Assembly (NCBI GenBank): GCA_048636595.1
Contig: JAIVWI010000018.1
Coordinates: 1-27,000, forward strand
Origin: JAJRRA01 sp048636595
GTDB taxonomy: Bacteria > Pseudomonadota > Gammaproteobacteria > Xanthomonadales > SZUA-36
Direction of reading: 5' to 3'
DNA: 27,000 bases
Part shown: positions 1 through 7,476 of the stretch, piece by piece
Position numbering within the stretch: the stretch's first letter is position 1
Layout of the letters: each line of letters begins with the position of its first letter
The notes under the pieces: generated by a model
Told to the model about the DNA's origin: nothing
The model's input: only the letters and a program-made list of their open reading frames with translations
Database searches by the model: none
Made by a program: the position numbers and the translations under genes

Positions 1-39
1 CAGCGATAAGGTCGCAGCGCGTGCTCTTGCCTGAAGAAA

Positions 40-59
40 GCGACTGAAGTCGCAACTAC
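40..59 (-). repeat. GTAG-headed REP-like hairpin
   Basis: Read on the minus strand this is GTAGTT followed by the perfect hairpin GCGACT-TC-AGTCGC. A GTAG head followed by a short palindrome is the classic layout of REP elements in Pseudomonas, Stenotrophomonas and relatives. It lies downstream of ubiA. It differs in head and stem from the GTAAGAG family elsewhere in the window, so it is probably a second REP family. Only one copy is seen here, so the repeat status is inferred from structure. Confidence 0.45.
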
Positions 60-60
60 C

Positions 61-186
61 AGTCCCGCCAAGCGGGGCGCTGGCGCTCTTGTTCGCAAGG
101 AAGCGGTTACTGCGAAGAGCCAATAGCCTGCTCTGCCCGCTCCTTGGCGGCCCGGCGCTGAAAGATTTCACTTTGTATAACGTGAT
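61..186. other. Non-coding stretch downstream of ubiA
   Basis: No coding region is supported here. An imperfect hairpin pairs GCTC...TTCGC (85-95) with GCGAAGAGC (112-120) around a 3-nt bulge. It could act downstream of ubiA, which ends at 187 on the minus strand, but it has no clear U-tract. A second small stem, CCCGC/GCGGG, lies near 64-76. These could be decayed repeat copies. I see nothing else. Confidence 0.3.
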
Positions 187-1062
187 CTAACTCGCATATG
201 CGCCGACGGCCAGGAAATGGCCCAATAATCCAAGAACAATCACCAGGCCCACCCAGTTATTGTTCAGGAAAGCCCTGAAGCAGGCGTCACGGTCCCGCTT
301 CCGGACACTGAATAACTGCCGGGCGAAAAGAACCAGGGCAATGAAGACAGCCAGGTACCACGGCCAGGACAATCCCAGGAACAGTCCCAGGCAGCCCAGC
401 AGGGTAATCATTAAACCCATCAGGATGCCGATGATCAGGATGTCGGAGCGCCCGAACAGTATGGCAGTCGATTTGACCCCCACAGCCATATCATCTTCAC
501 GGTCCACCATGGCGTACAGCGTGTCATAAATTACCGACCACAGGGTGTTGATTCCCAGCAGCCACCATGCAGCCCACGGCACTTCCAGGTTTTCCGCGGC
601 AAACGCCATCGGGATGCCCCAGCCAAAAGCGATGCCAAGCACGACCTGTGGCAGGTGTGTGAACCGCTTGAAAAACGGATAGGTCAATGCCAGGGCCGCC
701 CCGATAAAGGCCAGCTTGATGGTCAGGGCATTGGTCAGCAGGACCAGCAGAAACGCCAGGATCATCAGTGCAACAAAAGCACCGATGGCCTGGCTCAGGC
801 CCAGTTCACCGGATGCGAGGGGTCTGCAGCGCGTACGTTCAACATGTGGATCGAAGTCGCGGTCCGCAATGTCGTTCATCACGCAACCCGCGGCCCGCAT
901 CAACACCACCCCGGCCGTAAAAATCAGGCTGTTCTTCAGCGACGGGTGGCCAGAACCCGCCAGCAACAGCGCCCACCAGGTCGGCCACAACAGGAGCAGG
1001 ATGCCGATAGGCTTGTCAAAGCGCATCAGGCGCCAGTAAGCATTCCAGTTCCCTGTCATCAT
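187..1062 (-). CDS. ubiA: 4-hydroxybenzoate octaprenyltransferase UbiA
   Basis: This is a membrane prenyltransferase that attaches the polyprenyl tail to 4-hydroxybenzoate in ubiquinone synthesis. The 291-residue protein has the usual family length and many hydrophobic helices. The first aspartate motif, NDIADRDFD, is at about residues 63-71. The second, YDTLYAMVDREDD, is near residue 183. Both bind the Mg-diphosphate of the prenyl donor. Two ATGs (1062 and 1059) and a TTG at 1065 are consecutive in frame; I chose the first ATG, and no strong ribosome binding site decides between them. ubiC, its frequent partner, is not adjacent: tatD lies divergently 71 bp away. Identification is firm. Confidence 0.95.
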   Translation of the reverse strand: MMTGNWNAYWRLMRFDKPIGILLLLWPTWWALLLAGSGHPSLKNSLIFTAGVVLMRAAGCVMNDIADRDFDPHVERTRCRPLASGELGLSQAIGAFVALMILAFLLVLLTNALTIKLAFIGAALALTYPFFKRFTHLPQVVLGIAFGWGIPMAFAAENLEVPWAAWWLLGINTLWSVIYDTLYAMVDREDDMAVGVKSTAILFGRSDILIIGILMGLMITLLGCLGLFLGLSWPWYLAVFIALVLFARQLFSVRKRDRDACFRAFLNNNWVGLVIVLGLLGHFLAVGAYAS

Positions 1063-1133
1063 CAATTCAGTTCAATTCAAGTTCACGCTATTTTGACGGG
1101 TTCGGCCGGGAGCGCAAGCCCGAATCCGATACA

Positions 1134-1940
1134 ATGCGCAATATGAAACTGATCGATATTGGCTGCAACCTTACCCACGATTCTTTCGACAAGGATCGTG
1201 AAGCAGTAATTGAGCGTGCACACGAGGCCGGGGTCGTACAGATGGTGATCACCGGTGCGAGCGAGGATGGCAGCAGGGCAGCGCTGGAACTGGCAAGCAA
1301 ACACCCGGGTGAGTTATTTTCTACCGCCGGCGTGCATCCACACAGGGCCTCTGATTTTGATGACGACACCGAGCGGTTGTTGCGCGAACTGAGCCAGCAG
1401 CCGGGCGTGGTTGCGGTGGGTGAGACGGGCCTGGATTATTTTCGCGATTTTTCTCCACGAGACGTTCAGCGTGATGTTTTTCAAAAGCAGCTGCAGATCG
1501 GGGCCGATACCGGGCTGCCTTTATTCCTGCACTTGCGTGATGCACATGGAGATTTCCATGCGATCCTCAAAGAATTCCGCGACCGGCTGAGTCATGTGGT
1601 CGTGCATTGTTTTACCGGCAACCGGGAAGAACTGCACGGCTATCTCGACCTGGATTGCCATATCGGGATTACCGGCTGGATCTGCGACGAACGGCGTGGC
1701 TCACACATGAAAGAGTTCCTCAAGGACATCCCGGCCAATCGCCTGATGGTGGAAACCGATGCCCCTTACCTCAAACCCAGGAACCTGAAACCGCGGGTAA
1801 AAACTCACCGTAATGAGCCCCGCTGGCTACCCTGGATCGTGGGTACACTGGCGGCAACGCGGGAAGAACATCCCGGAACTGTTGCAGAGCAAACAACTGC
1901 AAACGCACGGGCCTTTTTCAACCTGCCCGTTATCCTGTAA
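1134..1940 (+). CDS. tatD: TatD family metal-dependent DNase
   Basis: This is a TIM-barrel metal-dependent nuclease (3'-5' exonuclease on DNA or RNA) of the cytoplasmic TatD family. The 268-residue protein keeps the TatD-specific start DIGCNLTHDSF, then GVHPH, GETGLD (metal-bridging Glu), LHLRDAH, VHCFTG, the signature ITGWICDERRG and ETDAPYL (metal Asp). The ITGW(V/I)CDERRG stretch matches TatD itself rather than the paralogues YcfH or YjjV. A second ATG at 1143 is equally possible; TACAAT at 1130-1135 resembles a -10 box and would make that start almost leaderless. The TAA stop at 1938-1940 lies inside a GTAAGAG repeat, so the repeat forms the end of the gene. Confidence 0.93.
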   Translation: MRNMKLIDIGCNLTHDSFDKDREAVIERAHEAGVVQMVITGASEDGSRAALELASKHPGELFSTAGVHPHRASDFDDDTERLLRELSQQPGVVAVGETGLDYFRDFSPRDVQRDVFQKQLQIGADTGLPLFLHLRDAHGDFHAILKEFRDRLSHVVVHCFTGNREELHGYLDLDCHIGITGWICDERRGSHMKEFLKDIPANRLMVETDAPYLKPRNLKPRVKTHRNEPRWLPWIVGTLAATREEHPGTVAEQTTANARAFFNLPVIL

Positions 1941-2049
1941 GAGCGTCCTTGGGCGCGACTGTAAGAGGTCCCTTGGGGCCGAAAAGCTCTGGAAAAATCG
2001 CCCGCAAGCGGGCTCTTACAGTAGAAGTCGGCCGCGAGCGACCTCTTAC
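1937..2049. repeat. Cluster of four GTAAGAG hairpin repeats (BIME-like)
   Basis: There are four 22-bp copies: 1937-1958 (+, stem CGTCC-TT-GGGCG), 1961-1982 (+, GGTCCC-TT-GGGGCC), 1998-2019 (-, CCCGC-TT-GCGGG) and 2028-2049 (-, GGTCGC-TC-GCGGCC). All start GTAAGAG in their own orientation and end in CGA. Stem sequences change together while pairing, including a T-G wobble in most copies, is kept. The cluster fills the gap between the convergent tatD and desaturase genes and could fold on either transcript. I infer a REP/BIME family; the mobilising transposase is not in the window. Confidence 0.85.
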
Positions 2050-2056
2050 AAGCGAG

Positions 2057-3223
2057 CTAAAACACGTGAGCCGTCAACAAGGCAAGGCGCTTGTGCTGCA
2101 TTTTCAGGCTGAATTCCAGTTCACGATAATGGGTGGCCAGTAATGCCGTTTCGGTCTCGAAGCGTTCGGTCAGTTTCTGCTTGCCTTGCTGAACACGCTC
2201 CATCTGTAATTGCTGCCATTGTTTAATGGTATCAACGAACTGATCGTATTCACTTTCAAGCTGTTCTTTCCAACCGCTGCTGACACCCGCCTGATCCAGC
2301 TTTTTGGCAGCTGCTTTGAATTCCATGTTCAGGCGCGCGCGCAGCACTTTGAATCGCGGCGCCCGCTTGCGGTTTCTCACCAGTCCCAGCAGCGCACAGG
2401 TGGAAATGAACCATTTGTTGATGTCCAGGTGCCACCAGCGGATGCCACAGCGATAATCATTCTGAAACAGGTGATGGTAATTGTGATAACCCTCACCGTA
2501 GGTAATCAGGGCCAGGAAGTGCTGGTCCCGGGCCGTGTTTTCATCGGTATAAGGCTGCTTGCCCCACATGTGGGCGAGAGAGTTGATGAAGAATGTAAAG
2601 TGGTGATTGACTACCAGCCTGGCAACGCCCGCCAGCAGGAACATGCCGATGATGTCGCCGGTCAGCCAGCCCAGGAAAACCGGGACAGCCACATTGGTCG
2701 TCAAGACCAGGGTCCAGTACCAGCGGTGCTGCCAGGCGGCAACCGGATCCCTTTGTAAATCCCGTACCACGCTGTAATCCACTTCACCGCTTTCATAATT
2801 CTTCAGCATCCAGCCGATATGAGCAAACCAGAAGCCCCGGCCTATGGAGTACGGGTCTTTATCATTGTTATCGACATCGCTGTGGTGGATGCGATGACGG
2901 GCGCANNNNNNNNNNGCACACCAAATGATGATGCTGTTCTGCAATGACATACCACCCATGATGGCGAGCAGCCATTGCAAGGCGGGATGGGCGTCGTAAG
3001 TACGATGCGACCACAGGCGGTGATAACCGCTACCGATACCGATGCCATTTAAAACCAGGAATACTCCAAAGAAAGTCCAGTCCCAGGCGCTGTAGCCATG
3101 GACCAGGCCATACCAGGGCACAATCGTGATGGCTGCGATAAAGGTTAATCCGAGAACGGCGGTGACACCCCAGTTGATTGGGGCGTGTTCTTTTTCTTCC
3201 CGTTGAATGACTTGTGACATCAT
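2057..3223 (-). CDS. Membrane acyl-CoA (delta-9 type) fatty acid desaturase
   Basis: This is an integral-membrane di-iron desaturase that inserts a double bond into acyl chains. It has hydrophobic segments and the three histidine boxes: HRLWSH (residues 68-73), HRIHH and HNYHH. The start ATG at 3223 has AGGA five to eight bases upstream (3227-3230), so a longer reading from 3253 is unlikely. The C-terminal part of about 85 residues is charged and helical (KKLDQAG to the end), probably a coiled coil beyond the usual desaturase core. A run of ten Ns (2906-2915) falls just before the second histidine box but keeps the frame. The gene ends between repeat copies and is convergent with tatD. The acyl-CoA versus acyl-lipid substrate cannot be read from sequence. 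Confidence 0.88.
   Translation of the reverse strand: MMSQVIQREEKEHAPINWGVTAVLGLTFIAAITIVPWYGLVHGYSAWDWTFFGVFLVLNGIGIGSGYHRLWSHRTYDAHPALQWLLAIMGGMSLQNSIIIWCXXXXCARHRIHHSDVDNNDKDPYSIGRGFWFAHIGWMLKNYESGEVDYSVVRDLQRDPVAAWQHRWYWTLVLTTNVAVPVFLGWLTGDIIGMFLLAGVARLVVNHHFTFFINSLAHMWGKQPYTDENTARDQHFLALITYGEGYHNYHHLFQNDYRCGIRWWHLDINKWFISTCALLGLVRNRKRAPRFKVLRARLNMEFKAAAKKLDQAGVSSGWKEQLESEYDQFVDTIKQWQQLQMERVQQGKQKLTERFETETALLATHYRELEFSLKMQHKRLALLTAHVF
2906..2915. other. Assembly gap (10 N) inside the desaturase gene
   Basis: Ten Ns interrupt the desaturase just before its second histidine box. On the coding strand the left flank reads Trp-Cys and the right flank Cys-Ala-Arg-His-Arg-Ile-His-His. Desaturases of this family normally have about three residues between that Trp and the His-Arg pair. 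The two flanks therefore look like the same few codons on both sides, so the gap probably holds no real missing sequence. The run is most likely a scaffolding placeholder. Confidence 0.9.
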
Positions 3224-3342
3224 GGTTCCTGAAAAACGGCTTAATATGGTCAATAACCAACTATTCTAACTCAGCCTTAACGGCATCTGCAGAAGATAAA
3301 TCAAATAGGTCTTCCCGCTGACAATTTCAAGCAGGGCTGCGT

Positions 3343-3408
3343 ACTGTAAGAGGTCCCTTGGGGCCGAAAAGGCTTTGGAAAAATCGGCCCCAAGGGACCT
3401 CTTACAGT
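3343..3408. repeat. Perfect inverted repeat with 25-bp arms, two GTAAGAG copies
   Basis: Arms 3343-3367 and 3384-3408 are exact reverse complements around a 16-nt A-rich spacer. Each arm holds one GTAAGAG repeat copy (3346-3367 + and 3384-3405 -, stem GGTCCC-TT-GGGGCC). The last base of the right arm is part of the TGA stop of the YadH-like gene (3408-3410). Its mRNA would thus fold into a very long hairpin directly at the stop codon. No U-tract follows, so mRNA protection or transcription attenuation is as likely as intrinsic termination. Confidence 0.88.
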
Positions 3409-4181
3409 CAACTCCGCAAACCGGTCCCGCGGTGCAATAACACCATGCACCAGGTAAACAGGATCGCCCCCGCAATAAAAATGACGCCATAAGTCTGCGC
3501 AAGGCTGACATCAGAGACGCCCAGCATTCCATAGCGGAAACCATTGACCATGTATAAAATGGGATTGAAAGCCGAAACCTTCTGCCAGAACTCCGGCAAC
3601 AGGGCGATGGAGTAAAACACACCACCAAGGTAGGTCAGCGGAGCCAGGATAAAAGTCGGAATGATGGCTATGTCATCAAATTTCTGGCCATAAATCGCAT
3701 TGATCATGCCCGCCAGCGCAAACACGATGGCCGTCAGCAAAATGACCGACAGCATGATCAGCGGGTGTTGCACTTCGATCCGGGTGAAAAACAGGGACAC
3801 ACCCATGACCACCACCCCGACCAAAAACCCGCGCGCCAGGGCGCCGGTTACGTAGCCGGAAAGGATAATCCAGTTCGGCAGCGGTGAAATCAGCAACTCT
3901 TCGATGTGTTTGCCGAACTTGGCGCCGAAAAATGAAGAAACCATGTTGCCGTAGGAATTGGTGATCACCGACATGATCACCAGGCCCGGCACGATGTACT
4001 GCATATAAGTGAAACCACCCATCTCACCGATACGGCGGCCGATGAGTTCACCAAAAATAATGAAATACAGGGACATGGTGATTGCCGGCGGCACGATGGT
4101 CTGCCCCCAGATGCGGAGGATCCTCGTGATTTCCTTGCGTACGATCGTTTTGTATCCGATCCACCACAAGCTGCCGTTCAT
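3408..4181 (-). CDS. yadH: ABC-2 type exporter permease, YadH-like
   Basis: This is the inner-membrane permease subunit of an ABC-2 exporter. The 257-residue protein has about six hydrophobic segments, the usual length for YadH. It contains the family features QYIVPGLVIMSV and FGAKFGKHIEELLISPLPNW (the cytoplasmic coupling loop), then a Gly-rich GGVFYSI segment. Its ATG overlaps the stop of the ATPase gene upstream as ATGA (4178-4181), so the two are translationally coupled and form one transporter. The substrate is unknown; YadGH-type exporters are poorly characterised. The gene ends inside a long inverted repeat. Confidence 0.88.
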   Translation of the reverse strand: MNGSLWWIGYKTIVRKEITRILRIWGQTIVPPAITMSLYFIIFGELIGRRIGEMGGFTYMQYIVPGLVIMSVITNSYGNMVSSFFGAKFGKHIEELLISPLPNWIILSGYVTGALARGFLVGVVVMGVSLFFTRIEVQHPLIMLSVILLTAIVFALAGMINAIYGQKFDDIAIIPTFILAPLTYLGGVFYSIALLPEFWQKVSAFNPILYMVNGFRYGMLGVSDVSLAQTYGVIFIAGAILFTWCMVLLHRGTGLRS

Positions 4182-5113
4182 GCCGCTTCCTCCTCCCGTT
4201 CCTTGGCTTTATCAACCAGGCGCAGGAACAATTCTTCAAGGCGGTTGCTCTTATTACGCATGCTCAGCACATGAATATCCTGTCTTTCGAGTTCCGAGAA
4301 CAGCCTGTTGAGGGACTTTTCCCTGGGCAAGGATGCTTCCAGCGTCCGTTCATCCCGGATCGTGATTTCCATTCCTTCCACGCGCGGGCATTGCTCGACC
4401 GGCTCCCTGAGATCGAGAATAAATGTCTCCACGTCCAGCGTTGCCAACAGGGACTTCATGTCGGTATTGCGGATAATTTCCCCGTGATCGATGATTGCGA
4501 TGTTGCGGCACAAACTCTCTGCTTCTTCCAAATAGTGCGTCGTTAGAATTACCGTCGTGCCGGCACGGTTAATGCCCGAGATGAAATCCCACATCGAGCG
4601 GCGAATTTCGATATCCACACCCGCGGTAGGCTCATCCAGGATTAACAGTCTTGGCTCGTTGACCATGGCCCGGGCAATCATCAGGCGCCGTTTCATGCCC
4701 CCGGAAAGGTTCCGCGAAATATCGTGAGCCTTGTCCCACAGACGTAATTCCTTCAGGTATTTTTCCGCTCGTTCCATGGCAATATCCCGCGGAATCCCGT
4801 AATACCCTGCCTGGTTAACCACGATCTCGAAAGGCCTTTCAAACTGGTTGAAATTCAGTTCCTGGGGCACCAGCCCGATAAAGGACATGGCTTTTGAACG
4901 TTCCCGCTGCACACTGGTGCCAAATATGCGTGTTTCGCCACTGGTGGTATTCACCAGGGATGAAATAATACCGATCAACGTGGATTTCCCGGCCCCGTTC
5001 GGGCCCAGCAGGGCAAAGAAGTCCCCTTCTTCGACCGTGAGAGAAATCCCCTTCAGTGCTTCCACACCATTTTTATAGGTTTTTCTCAAATCTTTGACTT
5101 CGAGCGCATACAT
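4178..5113 (-). CDS. yadG: ABC exporter ATP-binding protein, YadG-like
   Basis: This is the cytoplasmic ATPase that drives the YadH-like permease encoded immediately downstream. The 311 residues carry Walker A GPNGAGKST, signature LSGGMKRR, Walker B LLILDEPTAGVD and the switch histidine in TTHYLEEAE. A C-terminal regulatory tail of about 90 residues follows, as in YadG and other exporter ATPases of the DrrA class. It is the first gene of a two-gene minus-strand operon, and its promoter must lie in the 150-bp gap shared with the divergent hydrolase gene. The assignment as an exporter ATPase is firm; the YadG name is by overall resemblance. Confidence 0.9.
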   Translation of the reverse strand: MYALEVKDLRKTYKNGVEALKGISLTVEEGDFFALLGPNGAGKSTLIGIISSLVNTTSGETRIFGTSVQRERSKAMSFIGLVPQELNFNQFERPFEIVVNQAGYYGIPRDIAMERAEKYLKELRLWDKAHDISRNLSGGMKRRLMIARAMVNEPRLLILDEPTAGVDIEIRRSMWDFISGINRAGTTVILTTHYLEEAESLCRNIAIIDHGEIIRNTDMKSLLATLDVETFILDLREPVEQCPRVEGMEITIRDERTLEASLPREKSLNRLFSELERQDIHVLSMRNKSNRLEELFLRLVDKAKEREEEAA

Positions 5114-5263
5114 TTAAAGGCTCACCGTGCTTGTTGTTGTTTGGATCAGGTTCATTCTATCTAACTTGTAAATTTTAGCTATGGACAGTGACACAGTTTC
5201 GCCCTATCTTTGCTGATCAGTTTGCAGCACTATCGTTGCCTGGAATGACCCCGGACAAAAATT

Positions 5264-6745
5264 GTGAAGAAACCTTATTGCCCCCAGTTCTTAAAATACC
5301 TGCTTGGCTCCTTCCTGCTGGCGCCTGCCATAACGCTGGCGCAGGAATCCGATCAGGAAAAGGGCATCAACCTGGAGACCTGCGAATTGGTCGTTCCCGG
5401 CACACCGCTATCGGCAATGGCTGAATGCGGATGGCTTGAAGTCGCTGAAAACCCTGCTGAACCCGAGGGCAAAAAAATCAGCATCCGGGTAGCGCGCGTG
5501 CCCGCCACGGGAAGAACTTCCGAACCTGACCCATTGATCTTTTTTGCCGGTGGGCCGGGGCAGGCCGCCACTGAAACCTGGCCGATCGTCGCCGGCGCGC
5601 TGAGAAAACTCAATGAGAACCGCGACATCCTGCTGATCGATCAACGCGGTACCGGCCAATCCAATCCTCTGCGCTGTCCGCAGGTCGACCTGGAAGAAAT
5701 GCTGGCCTTTGACTGGGACGACCTGGCGCAAACCACCCGCGAGTGCCTCGATTCACTGGACGGCGACCCGCGTTTTTACACCACGACGATCGCGATGCAG
5801 GATTTCGACAAGGTTCGTGCGGCTCTGGGTTACGAAAACATCAATCTCTTTGGCGTGTCTTACGGCACCCGCGCCGCACAGGTCTACCTGAGATTATTCC
5901 CCGACCGGGTGCGAACCATGGTGCTGGACAGCGTCGTACCGCAGACCCTGGCCCTGGGGACCGACCATGCGGAAAACCTGGACCATGCGCTTTACCGGGT
6001 GCTGGAAGCCTGTGACGAGGATTCCGACTGCCACGAGGCGTTTCCCGGTACGGCACAGAAGCTCTCTGAGGTGATCGAAAAGCTGGTCGAGACTCCCGTG
6101 GAAGTCACGGTTATACACCCCTCTACCGGTAAACCCCATGAGCTGACTTTTGACCGTGACGTGATGGCATCTTCGCTGAGATTCCTGACTTATTCATCCA
6201 ATACGCAAGCCATGCTTCCTCTCCTTGTTTATGAGGCGGCGACTGAAAATTACTTTGAACGCCTGGCCAGCCAAATGTTGATTGCCGCTACCGGCCTGCA
6301 ACAAAGCATTGCGCAGGGAATGGAACTGTCGGTGGTTTGCTCGGAAGATTTTCCGTTTTTCCCTGATGATAGTGACAACAGCCAATACCTGATGGGCGAT
6401 TTGATGATGCAGGCGTCCCGCATTCAGTGCGGCATCTGGCCGGCTGACCCGGCCCCTGCAGGTTTCCATGAACCGGTCCGCAGCGACATCCCGGTGCTGC
6501 TGCTTTCGGGGGAGTTGGACCCGGTCACACCGCCACGTTACGCGGAACAGCTACTACCCTTGTTCCCCAATGCCACACACCTGGTCGCCCCGGGGCAGGG
6601 ACACAGCGTCACTGGCCGGGGTTGCCTGGGCAAGCTGGTTTCAGAGTTCATCATTGCGGGAAGCATGGAAGAACTCGATACCGCTTGCATCGAGCAGATG
6701 CAGTTAACGCCTTATTTCATATCCCTGACAGGTCCCAAACCATGA
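5264..6745 (+). CDS. Exported alpha/beta hydrolase with TAP-like C-terminal domain
   Basis: This is a predicted periplasmic or surface serine hydrolase of the tripeptidyl/proline aminopeptidase type. A GTG start at 5264 gives a signal peptide (KK, then a hydrophobic stretch to about residue 26, ending LAQ). FFAGGPGQAA supplies the oxyanion region. The nucleophile elbow GVSYG puts Ser at about 199, with Asp at about 419 (GELDPVTPP) and His at about 447 (GQGHS). Several cysteines fit an exported, disulfide-bonded fold. At 493 residues the length suits the family, in which a TAP-like domain follows the fold. The stop overlaps the ATG of the NatA-like gene (ATGA at 6742-6745), so it is co-translated with an ABC exporter. 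Peptide substrates are likely but unproven. Confidence 0.85.
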   Translation: MKKPYCPQFLKYLLGSFLLAPAITLAQESDQEKGINLETCELVVPGTPLSAMAECGWLEVAENPAEPEGKKISIRVARVPATGRTSEPDPLIFFAGGPGQAATETWPIVAGALRKLNENRDILLIDQRGTGQSNPLRCPQVDLEEMLAFDWDDLAQTTRECLDSLDGDPRFYTTTIAMQDFDKVRAALGYENINLFGVSYGTRAAQVYLRLFPDRVRTMVLDSVVPQTLALGTDHAENLDHALYRVLEACDEDSDCHEAFPGTAQKLSEVIEKLVETPVEVTVIHPSTGKPHELTFDRDVMASSLRFLTYSSNTQAMLPLLVYEAATENYFERLASQMLIAATGLQQSIAQGMELSVVCSEDFPFFPDDSDNSQYLMGDLMMQASRIQCGIWPADPAPAGFHEPVRSDIPVLLLSGELDPVTPPRYAEQLLPLFPNATHLVAPGQGHSVTGRGCLGKLVSEFIIAGSMEELDTACIEQMQLTPYFISLTGPKP

Positions 6746-7476
6746 TTGTCGTAAAAAATTTGAAAAAATCTTTCGGGGAGGTCAAGGCCGTGAACGGTGT
6801 TTCATTCGAAGCACGCGACGGCGAAATCACCGGCTTGCTGGGCCCCAACGGAGCCGGTAAGACCACCACGCTGCGCATGCTTTATTCCCTGCTGCCTCCG
6901 GATGAGGGTGAAATCCGCATCGACGGCCTGGACCCGGCAAACGACGCAATGGAGATCAAACGCACACTGGGTGTCGTGCCGGACAGCCGTGGACTGTACA
7001 CCCGCTTGACTGCCCGGGAAAACATTGCTTACTTCGGCGAACTCCATGGCATGAACAGACAGGCCATTGAAGGCCGTATCGCAGAACTGACCCGGACACT
7101 GAACATGGAAGATTTCATCGACCGGCGAACAGAAGGATTCTCCCAGGGGCAACGCGTGAAAGTGGCCATTGCCAGGGCGATGATCCATGAGCCCCAGACC
7201 GTGCTGATGGATGAGCCCAGCAACGGCCTTGATGTCATGAGCACCCGCGCTTTGAGGAAATACATACTGGGACTCAAAGCAGACGGCCATTCGATCGTGC
7301 TTTCAACCCACATCATGCAGGAAGTGGCCGCATTGTGTGACCGGATCGTGATCATCGCGAAGGGTGAAGTTGCCGCGGATGGCAGCGCGGAGGAGTTACT
7401 TGCCAGAAGCGGATGTGATTCGCTGGAGGACGCTTTTGTCCAGCTGATCGGCAGCGAGGAGGGCCTGCTGGCATGA
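6742..7476 (+). CDS. natA: ABC exporter ATP-binding protein, NatA-like
   Basis: This is an ABC ATPase of 244 residues that pairs with the permease encoded next. It shows Walker A GPNGAGKTT, signature FSQGQRVKVAIARAM, Walker B VLMDEPSNGLD and switch LSTHIMQE. I placed the start at ATG 6742, which overlaps the previous stop, because the protein then begins with the typical MIVVKNLKKSFG. A longer in-frame reading from 6622 would only translate the end of the hydrolase gene out of frame. NatA/NatB in Bacillus exports sodium, but here that role is only a family resemblance. Confidence 0.9.
   Translation: MIVVKNLKKSFGEVKAVNGVSFEARDGEITGLLGPNGAGKTTTLRMLYSLLPPDEGEIRIDGLDPANDAMEIKRTLGVVPDSRGLYTRLTARENIAYFGELHGMNRQAIEGRIAELTRTLNMEDFIDRRTEGFSQGQRVKVAIARAMIHEPQTVLMDEPSNGLDVMSTRALRKYILGLKADGHSIVLSTHIMQEVAALCDRIVIIAKGEVAADGSAEELLARSGCDSLEDAFVQLIGSEEGLLA

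Noticed and set aside
655..1146. Plus-strand frame of 163 codons opposite ubiA
   Set aside because: It is low in complexity, has no recognisable motif, and lies antisense to a clear UbiA.
1813..2112. Plus-strand frame of 99 codons running from tatD into the repeats
   Set aside because: It overlaps tatD in another frame and the rest is translated hairpin repeat.
2057..3223. Desaturase as a pseudogene because of the Ns
   Set aside because: The frame is kept on both sides and all three histidine boxes are present, so the interruption is an assembly gap.
3266..3628. Minus-strand frame of 120 codons overlapping the yadH-like gene
   Set aside because: It reads through the inverted repeat and overlaps a real membrane protein gene in another frame.
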